From Strongylocentrotus purpuratus (Eukaryota > Echinodermata > Echinoidea > Camarodonta > Strongylocentrotidae): 64,000 bases of DNA. Each line of letters opens with the position of its first letter. Position 1 is the first letter of the stretch. Positions 57,428-64,000 of the stretch are shown here, piece by piece. The notes below the pieces were generated by a model. It ran no database searches. It had not been told where the DNA came from and was given only the letters and a program-made list of their open reading frames with translations. The DNA lies in contig NW_022145526.1 of assembly GCF_000002235.5 (NCBI RefSeq), positions 2,003,501-2,067,500 of the forward strand. The letters run 5' to 3'. The position numbers and the translations under genes are program-made.

Positions 57428-59122
57428 ATGCGCACAAATGCGATAGATGCGGAAATACATCCCATGGCTCCTTTGCCTGCAACCGCCCCCAACTTGCAGC
57501 TACCAAACCGAGCTCTAGCCCCAACCCCAATTAAGCTAAAGCCCATGCTACCCTTTCTTCATTCTTACACCAATCAGTCTGACGCAAAACGTCTAATTTC
57601 GGGATTTACGTACGGCTTTTCTCTGAGTTTTAAAGGCACCCGTGTACAAATGAGTTGTAAGAATCTCAAGTCTGCAATTCTTCATCATCAAATCATTATG
57701 CAAAAGATAGAGAAAGAGGTGCTACTTGGCAGAATCGTAGGCCCCTTTACCTCAATTCCATTTCCGAATTTTCGTTGTTCCCCCATCGGGGTTGTTCCAA
57801 AACGAACACCAGGCGAATTTCGATTAATACAACACTTATCCTCCCCTCGCGGCTCTTCTGTAAATGATAGCATAGATAAGGAGGAGTGCAACGTTTCTTA
57901 CACTAGTTTCGACGAAGCGGTGTACATGATTGTTAAACTTGGTCTTAAGTCTTTTATGGGGAAAGCTGACATCAAGTCTGCCTTTAGATTACTGCCCGTG
58001 CATCCAGTTGATTTTGATTTGCTCGGTATGTGCATTGATGGAAAATTCTATTATGATAGGTGCATGCCCATGGGTTGCGCGATTTCGTGTGCAATGTTTG
58101 AGCGCTTTAGTTCCTTTCTCGAAGATTGTTGTCGGCGCATAGCTGTTACTGAACAAGTGCTGCATTACTTAGATGATTTCTTCTTTGCTGCTTCCTCATT
58201 CGAGGAATGCCAGCGCATCATGCTCTGCTTCCAAAATATGTGCAATGATTTCGGTGTGCCCTTAGCGCTGGAGAAAACCGAAGGCCCTACGAGAGTAATT
58301 ACATATTTGGGTCTAGAGATTGATACAAGGCTATGTCAGGTAAAAGTTCCAGCTGATAAATTAGAAGCGCTACGTTGCATGATTCGCAGCTTTTCCACGA
58401 AGTCTAAGCTGACACTGCGCCAGCTACAATCGCTAATTGGGTCACTCAATTTTGTATGTAAGGCGGTTGGCCCAGGTAGGGCCTTTCTCAGGCGGCTGAT
58501 AGACATGACTAGAGGGGTAAGTCTGCCCCATCATCGCATAAGGCTTACCAGTGGGGCTAAGGCTGACCTGGCAGCATGGGAAGCATTCTTAGAGCATTTT
58601 AATGGGACTGTTATGTTTGCTGACAATGTTTGGCGGGATAATAATTGCCTTCAATTCTATACAGACGCAGCGGCAAGCATTGGGCTAGGCATTTATTTCG
58701 AGGGATGCTGGGCTCAAGCTAAGTGGCCGGATTACGTCAGGGAGGCTAATTTCTCCATTGCCGTTCTAGAACTGCTTCCCATAGTTGTAGGCGTTCACTT
58801 ATGGGGAGATCGGTTAAACTTAAATGGGAAGAGAGTAACTTTCTGGTCTGATAATCAATCGGTAGTTGCCGTCATTAACAAGCAATCGTCTAATTGCAAG
58901 ATAATTATGCGGCTCATTCGCCACTTTGTAGTACTGTGTTTAAGGTGGAACATTTGGTTTAAGGCAATGTACGTTCCAGGCCATACCAATGAAATTGCCG
59001 ATTCTCTGTCCCGCTTTCAGATGACCCGTTTTCGACATCTGGCCCCCAATGCCGAGCAACAAGGGACCCCCATTCCTACCCCTCTCTGGAGCAGCTTAGT
59101 CGGGAGCGTGCCGTCTTGTTAA
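57428..59122 (+). CDS. Reverse transcriptase-RNase H of the YR retrotransposon
   Basis: A 564-codon frame from the first ATG; the frame is open upstream to 57311. RT palm motifs: KADIKSAFRLLP (Asp181), then MPMGCAISCAMFE, then HYLDDFFFA (YLDD, residues 247-250). RNase H: FYTDAAASIGLGIYF (Asp413), AVLELLPI (Glu448), FWSDNQSVV (Asp475), HTNEIADSLSR (Asp525). All catalytic acids are present and the frame is intact, so the enzyme may be functional. The YLDD form and the direct RT-RNase H fusion followed by a tyrosine recombinase are typical of DIRS/Ngaro elements. It overlaps the next frame by a few bases. Confidence 0.93.
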   Translation: MRTNAIDAEIHPMAPLPATAPNLQLPNRALAPTPIKLKPMLPFLHSYTNQSDAKRLISGFTYGFSLSFKGTRVQMSCKNLKSAILHHQIIMQKIEKEVLLGRIVGPFTSIPFPNFRCSPIGVVPKRTPGEFRLIQHLSSPRGSSVNDSIDKEECNVSYTSFDEAVYMIVKLGLKSFMGKADIKSAFRLLPVHPVDFDLLGMCIDGKFYYDRCMPMGCAISCAMFERFSSFLEDCCRRIAVTEQVLHYLDDFFFAASSFEECQRIMLCFQNMCNDFGVPLALEKTEGPTRVITYLGLEIDTRLCQVKVPADKLEALRCMIRSFSTKSKLTLRQLQSLIGSLNFVCKAVGPGRAFLRRLIDMTRGVSLPHHRIRLTSGAKADLAAWEAFLEHFNGTVMFADNVWRDNNCLQFYTDAAASIGLGIYFEGCWAQAKWPDYVREANFSIAVLELLPIVVGVHLWGDRLNLNGKRVTFWSDNQSVVAVINKQSSNCKIIMRLIRHFVVLCLRWNIWFKAMYVPGHTNEIADSLSRFQMTRFRHLAPNAEQQGTPIPTPLWSSLVGSVPSC

Positions 59123-60021
59123 GCTCTTCCAGAGCTCAGAACACTATGCGCACTTATCACACGGCATGGCAAACTTTTCAGCTGTTTCGGAGTAATTATA
59201 ATTGTAATGCCTCTACTCCACCAACTATCGAGCAGGTTGCTCTTTTCATTTCTTACATGAGCTGGTCCAATTATTCAGCAAACACTATCTCTACATATAT
59301 TTCAGCTCTGTCATTTCATGAGCGCAGTCATAATAGGGAAGATATAACTCAGAATTTTCCAATAAAGCGATTAGTTGAAGGCTGCCGTAGGCGTCATGCT
59401 CGCCTTGACGTGCGCTGCCCCATTACTATGCCCTTATTGCATAAATTAATCGCAACACTGCCATTAGTATGCCAAACGTCCTATCATACTAAACTTTTCA
59501 CTGCAACATTTTTATTAGCGTTTTTCGGGTTTTTACGCATTGGTGAATTCACTTCTCAGGGTAGATCCATCCCCCTGTTGGAGGCGGACGTAATCGTCCG
59601 GGGGAATCCCCCACAGCGCAAAGTTAGTGTTAGAATTCGGTCTTCCAAAACGGATCAGCGGGGTAGGGGGTGCATCATCCTGCTTCCGGAAAGTAGGTCA
59701 TTGTGCCCCGTTAAAGCAATTGTTGGGTATTTGGAAGCCCGTCCTCAACCCGTTCCCACTCCCGGTATTGACCAGGGGTTTGCATTTTTTAGGCAATTTG
59801 ATGGTTCTCCCCTAACCCGGCAAGCTTTCAACAGGGTGCTACATAGGAGTATTTCATTTTTAGGTTTACCAGCTCACTATTACACGGCCCATTCATTCCG
59901 AATAGGAGCTGCTACGTCCGCTGCTATGGCGGGCTTTTCAGACTCCCACATTCAAAAAATGGGGAGATGGGTATCTGGGGCATACCGGGGTTATATCAGA
60001 CTACCGGCAGGTGAAGTTTGA
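59116..60021 (+). CDS. Tyrosine recombinase of the YR retrotransposon
   Basis: The frame is open upstream through the end of the RT frame (ERAVLLSSSRAQNTMRTYHT); the listed first codon is TTG and the first ATG is at 59146. Start could be by frameshift from RT-RNase H or reinitiation at that Met. Catalytic residues, numbered from 59116: Arg141 (FLRIGEF), His259 and Arg262 (HSFR), Trp285 (GRW, in the position of the second His) and Tyr293 (YRGYIR), with Tyr290 nearby. The N-terminal half resembles the SAM-like core-binding domain of phage-type integrases. It integrates the circular cDNA without target duplication. Intact. Confidence 0.92.
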   Translation: MLSSSRAQNTMRTYHTAWQTFQLFRSNYNCNASTPPTIEQVALFISYMSWSNYSANTISTYISALSFHERSHNREDITQNFPIKRLVEGCRRRHARLDVRCPITMPLLHKLIATLPLVCQTSYHTKLFTATFLLAFFGFLRIGEFTSQGRSIPLLEADVIVRGNPPQRKVSVRIRSSKTDQRGRGCIILLPESRSLCPVKAIVGYLEARPQPVPTPGIDQGFAFFRQFDGSPLTRQAFNRVLHRSISFLGLPAHYYTAHSFRIGAATSAAMAGFSDSHIQKMGRWVSGAYRGYIRLPAGEV

Positions 60022-60770
60022 AAACTTCGGGGTGTTATAATTAGTCAGTACGTTGTTTTTTCAGCTTAATTTTGTTATGTTTTGAGTTAGACTGGTAGGG
60101 TGATGGGCGTCAGACCAAATCCAATGCATAATATACTAATAGTAACTAAATTTTGATTGCACTGAATTGGGGTGGTTTATTCCGAAGAATAACACACATT
60201 GCAAAAGTAATTTTGTTTATGGTAATGTTATGTAGAACATGTTACTGTCTGCGGGTTCTCCCTTTTCTCCATTATTTGAATCTGCAGAGTCTACGGATTT
60301 ATCGAGCCAGACAAGGGATTCTACATCCATACGAGGCACCATCTGGGCCCTGGGGGATTTCATGGTGCAAGCGGCCGGTATCCATCTACCCGCCGACAGA
60401 CATGAATTACCAGACAGAGACAGCGGGGTTAATAACAAGTTGCGCGGTCTTTAATTCGCCGATTTGGAGGACTGGTTGTTTCGCACCGTATGCACCTTTC
60501 TGGCAAGGGTACTTACTTCATTATTCATTTCGAACTTTTACGAGCTGCTTTTTTGGGAATACAGACGTTCAATTCCTCCCTACTGATCTTCGAACATTCG
60601 TCAGTACAAGTTAATTTCGGATCTGTATTGATCTGAAGTAGGAATGATTGTACATAATGTTGTCTGTTACGTTTATAGTACCTTTCGCAATTATGCAAAG
60701 GATGAGAATTTTTCATACCATCCGATTTCGGTGTGGCGGCGATCCATGTCTGAGCAGCCACGTCTCGTGT
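60022..60770 (+). other. 3' region between recombinase and B1 repeat
   Basis: Open frames on both strands (60153-60614 plus; 60217-60438 minus) have no recognised domain. Most likely 3' untranslated DNA of the element. Confidence 0.5.
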
Positions 60771-61743
60771 GGCAGAAAATTTTATAATTTTGACCGCCAA
60801 ACCGCGGAATTATCTTTAATTTGCACATGTCGAACATACCAGTTTGCAAGAGAACAGGCTTCGAGCCAATGATGGGAAATCTTAATGCAATTAGTATTGT
60901 TTGCACCCCGTTTACACTTGGTTTGTAGGCTGAGGAGGACCATTAAGGCCTTTGATTTAGTTATCCTCAGTGTAGGCAATAAAGTGTTTATGTGAACGCT
61001 ACGTGTCTCAGGCCAGAGAACTGCGTTGAGTTGGGATTATTTTATTATGTGAACGCTACGTGTCTCAGGCCAGAGAACTGCGTTGATTTGTTTTTATTAT
61101 GTAACGCTACGTGTCTCAGGCCAGAGAACTGCGTTGATTTGTTTTTATTATGTGAACGCTACGTGTCTCAGGCCAGAGAACTGCGTTGATTTGGTTTTAT
61201 TTTATTATGTGAACGCTACGTGTCTCAGCCCAGAGAACTGCGTTGATTTGGTTTTATTTTATTAGGTGAACGCTACGTGTCTCAGGCCAGAGAACTGCGT
61301 TGATTTGTTTTGATCTAAATTGCATGGGGGCATTTTAATGCAATTAGTATTTACACCCCGTTTACACTTTGCTTGTAGCGGAGGATGACCATTAAGGCAT
61401 TTGCTTAGTTATCCTCAGTTTTAGGCAATAAAGTGTTTATGCGAACGCTACGTGTCTCAGGCCAGAGAACTGCGTCGATTTGTTTGTATTAGGGAACGCT
61501 ACGTGTCTCAAGCCAGAGAACTGCGTTGATTTGTTTTTATTATTTGAACGCTATGTGTCTCAGGCCAGAGAACGGCTGTTCATTGTGAAGTTAACACACT
61601 ATTTTAATTTGAATTATTTGTTATACCACAAGTCTAATGACGATGGAAAGTTTCTATATTACAACTAATAAATACCATGGCCAATTGCAAAACGAGTTGT
61701 CTATGTCCTTATTCTTTGTTCCAGGTAGATAGAACAATAATTA
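60771..61743 (+). repeat. Terminal repeat B1 of the YR retrotransposon (973 bp)
   Basis: Apparently identical to 62427-63399 (offset 1,656). Contains AATAAA in GGCAATAAAGTG near 60979 and again near 61427, possible polyadenylation signals, and nine copies of a roughly 50-bp tandem unit (60994-61575). Confidence 0.95.
60994..61575 (+). repeat. Nine tandem units of GAACGCTACGTGTCTCAGGC type
   Basis: Unit starts at 60994, 61051, 61102, 61154, 61211, 61268, 61443, 61494 and 61546; spacing 51-57 bp with one gap of 175 bp. The gap repeats the sequence that precedes the first unit (60890-60993), so a block duplication occurred. GAACGCTACGTGTCTCAG and GAGAACTGCGTTGA are the constant parts. Confidence 0.95.
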
Positions 61744-62426
61744 ATTTTAACCAGCGCAGAGGAAGTTAAAATAGTTTATTGACAGCTACCTGGGACAAAG
61801 TTTATTTATGGGGGAGAGGAAGCTATGAATGTAATCCGATGATGCAATAAACCTTGGGCGGGGAAGAAACCAGTCGCCGTAATGTAAACATGCGGTCAGC
61901 TCTCAACTTTCCTCCTCTTTCCTCTCCCCAATTTGGACGATAATACCTCATTCAGTCCATGGTATTTCGAAGTTGTCACACTTAACAAATTTTCCCCACC
62001 ATCCATCCCCATACTCCACCAAAAGGGGTCAGTGACTTTTCATGGTTACGATTATCTTTACACAGTTAGTAGTGGGAATTTGACGACAATCCACTCTCTC
62101 AAGGGCTATGCCTGGTCGCGTTTTAAATGATTACACGGGCCTTGCGGGGCTTTTTCCCGATCTTATTTCCCAGAACTCGAACTTTTCATTCGGTCTAATT
62201 TTGGTTATAACATCCTTTATTAAGAGTCTGGTTTTCGAGAGATCGGGTTTCACCCGCATTTGAGTTTTTAGTTGACAGTGTCGTCAAATTCCTGCCTTCA
62301 TGTATTTGTTTCTTCAAATGGAATTTTATGATGTACATCACTTTCTACAATTCATTCTGTTGTTACTTATACGTAATTGGTATATTCACACCTCTTTGGG
62401 TACTTCCGTGACTGGACTTGTCATAA
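61744..62426 (+). repeat. Spacer between the two B repeats (candidate A2)
   Basis: 683 bp, less AT-rich than its flanks, no open frame of note. In a complete Ngaro-type element this block would have a twin (A1) at the 5' end; I could not find one in the window. Confidence 0.6.
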
Positions 62427-63399
62427 GGCAGAAAATTTTATAATTTTGACCGCCAAACCGCGGAATTATCTTTAATTTGCACATGTCGAACATACCAGTT
62501 TGCAAGAGAACAGGCTTCGAGCCAATGATGGGAAATCTTAATGCAATTAGTATTGTTTGCACCCCGTTTACACTTGGTTTGTAGGCTGAGGAGGACCATT
62601 AAGGCCTTTGATTTAGTTATCCTCAGTGTAGGCAATAAAGTGTTTATGTGAACGCTACGTGTCTCAGGCCAGAGAACTGCGTTGAGTTGGGATTATTTTA
62701 TTATGTGAACGCTACGTGTCTCAGGCCAGAGAACTGCGTTGATTTGTTTTTATTATGTAACGCTACGTGTCTCAGGCCAGAGAACTGCGTTGATTTGTTT
62801 TTATTATGTGAACGCTACGTGTCTCAGGCCAGAGAACTGCGTTGATTTGGTTTTATTTTATTATGTGAACGCTACGTGTCTCAGCCCAGAGAACTGCGTT
62901 GATTTGGTTTTATTTTATTAGGTGAACGCTACGTGTCTCAGGCCAGAGAACTGCGTTGATTTGTTTTGATCTAAATTGCATGGGGGCATTTTAATGCAAT
63001 TAGTATTTACACCCCGTTTACACTTTGCTTGTAGCGGAGGATGACCATTAAGGCATTTGCTTAGTTATCCTCAGTTTTAGGCAATAAAGTGTTTATGCGA
63101 ACGCTACGTGTCTCAGGCCAGAGAACTGCGTCGATTTGTTTGTATTAGGGAACGCTACGTGTCTCAAGCCAGAGAACTGCGTTGATTTGTTTTTATTATT
63201 TGAACGCTATGTGTCTCAGGCCAGAGAACGGCTGTTCATTGTGAAGTTAACACACTATTTTAATTTGAATTATTTGTTATACCACAAGTCTAATGACGAT
63301 GGAAAGTTTCTATATTACAACTAATAAATACCATGGCCAATTGCAAAACGAGTTGTCTATGTCCTTATTCTTTGTTCCAGGTAGATAGAACAATAATTA
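62427..63399 (+). repeat. Terminal repeat B2 of the YR retrotransposon
   Basis: Second copy of 60771-61743, including the same nine-unit array (62650-63231). I saw no difference between the two copies, which points to recent insertion or homogenisation. Confidence 0.95.
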
Positions 63400-64000
63400 T
63401 GAATATCCGATATCTTTCATACATGTTACTTATTTGCTATTTTTTTTCTTCCTCCGAGTTTCGTTTTCAGTCCATTAATATCTAACTTGGATCTAATTAT
63501 GAATATCCGATAGCTTTTAGAAAACTTAGGGCTTTGTCTCCGATTTTTCGATTTAATATAGTTTTGTGTATTATTGACAACTTTTGACTAAGTAAACGTT
63601 CATGAGTAATTGTCCAGCTCACCACGATATAACGCTTGGGTGTTGCAGAAATGATACCATATATCATCGATAACCTCCCACTATTCGTTTTGAATTTAAT
63701 ATTAACATCTTTTATTAAGTCAAGGATTTTGTGTTGGTCATATGTATTGATCTTTGTTTGATGAACCGGTTTTGTAGTTCTAAATATATGTTTATTAACC
63801 GATTGTAAACATACATGCCAGGGAAAAATTAAGGCATTATAATTTTCATTAAGGCTTGTGGCCTATGATGTTCAACACATCTTTAAAGGAGAAAAAAAAA
63901 TGAATAAGATGAGCATCATTTATATGTGTACTGTAATAGAATACATATATTTTTCTATTTTCGTCTGCCATTCGTCTTCAGTCGTAGAGAGTAAGTATAG
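63400..64000 (+). repeat. Resumed microexon array, right edge of window
   Basis: Sequence returns to array type (GAATATCCGATATC, a decayed TCAG-TCC-ATTAATATC site at 63469-63475) and runs to the last intact site at 63988. The array probably continues beyond the window. Confidence 0.85.
63988..63990 (+). other. Putative microexon 37 (AGA)
   Basis: Read as GTCGTAG/AGA/GTAAGT. An alternative acceptor (CGTCTTCAG) at 63980-63981 would give a 9-nt exon TCGTAGAGA, also a multiple of three. Confidence 0.5.

Larger units (their letters stand above)
56306..63396 (+). mobile_element. Tyrosine-recombinase (DIRS/Ngaro-group) retrotransposon, 5'-truncated
   Basis: Order: gag-like frame, RT-RNase H, tyrosine recombinase, then a 973-bp repeat, a 683-bp spacer and the same 973-bp repeat again. 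There is no integrase, no LTR and no target duplication, as expected for recombinase-based insertion. The B1-A2-B2 block fits the split direct repeats of Ngaro-like elements; the matching A1 at the left end was not found and the gag frame begins at the junction, so the 5' end is missing. The left junction interrupts array sequence after TTATTCAGGGT; the right resumes at AATTATGAATATCC. Confidence 0.88.
25033..63990 (+). other. Tandem array of 37 putative 3-nt microexons
   Basis: Thirty-seven sites share the form pyrimidine tract-AG, three bases, GTAAGT (30 sites), GTAAGC (5), GTAAAC (1) or GTTAGT (1). The AG-to-GT spacing is three at every site, while the trinucleotide takes 18 different values. 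A branch-point-like word (TTCTAATAT or TTGTAATTT) lies about 35-55 bases upstream of most AGs. Four acceptor classes exist: A (CTCTGTCTATAG), B (GATCTTCGTTCCTAG), C (GATGGCTTCGTTCATAG) and D (CATATTCGTTCCAAG). A/C sites alternate with B/D sites, so the ancestral unit was a dimer. Introns are mostly 0.3-1 kb. With equal base use, AG-NNN-GTAAGT is expected about once per 65 kb per strand. Splicing is inferred, not shown. Confidence 0.7.

Noticed and set aside
60153..60614. Open frame downstream of the recombinase as a fourth protein
   Set aside because: No recognisable motif and unusual composition; overlapping frames on both strands are equally long.
60994..61575. Evenly spaced repeats resembling a CRISPR array
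   Set aside because: The DNA between conserved cores is itself repeated, and the block lies in a retrotransposon terminal repeat.

Overview
The window looks like AT-rich nuclear DNA of a multicellular animal. It has spliceosomal introns, several non-LTR retrotransposon fragments, hAT-, TTAA- and CACTA-like DNA transposons, a tyrosine-recombinase retrotransposon, SINE-like pieces, minisatellites and many long trinucleotide and G-run tracts. The mix is what I would expect of a marine invertebrate, perhaps an echinoderm. That is an impression from repeat style, not a database result. No bacterial genes, operons or CRISPR arrays are present.

Layout. 1-3.6 kb: a 38-bp minisatellite split by a 1.4-kb terminal-inverted-repeat element that carries a C2H2 zinc-finger gene fragment. 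6.1-12.4 kb, minus strand: six exons of an ADAMTS-type secreted metalloprotease gene (prodomain and first part of the catalytic domain) with mutually compatible splice phases. Their introns hold two oppositely oriented MITEs, a CCATGG minisatellite and long simple repeats. 12.4-22.5 kb: no recognised gene, but a CR1-like LINE fragment, a clean hAT-type element with 8-bp target duplication, and inverted repeats. 22.6-64 kb, plus strand: the most unusual part.

The unusual part is a tandem array in which the motif 'branch-point-like TCTAAT/TTGTAAT, pyrimidine tract, AG, three nucleotides, GTAAGT' occurs 37 times, always with exactly three nucleotides between acceptor AG and donor GT. It reads as an array of 3-nt microexons separated by introns mostly of 0.3-1 kb, built from an alternating two-unit repeat and, between 30.7 and 46 kb, from a 5.96-kb higher-order repeat. 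Two candidate starter exons (22,591 and 29,443), both ending GATGAAG before a donor and both leaving phase 1, precede microexon series. A possible terminal exon with AATAAA lies between them (28,603-28,667). In phase 1 the ordered microexons give no stop codon, although TAA is among the trinucleotides. Whether the microexons are spliced into RNA cannot be decided without transcripts.

The array is also a landing site for mobile DNA: a TTAA MITE, an ATTTG-duplicating MITE, SINEs inside two acceptor tracts, LINE tails, tRNA-Leu-like sequence, a long hairpin element, a CACTG-ended element, a decayed minus-strand LINE and, at 56.3-63.4 kb, a DIRS/Ngaro-group retrotransposon with gag-like, RT-RNase H and tyrosine-recombinase reading frames and a B-A-B block of direct repeats.
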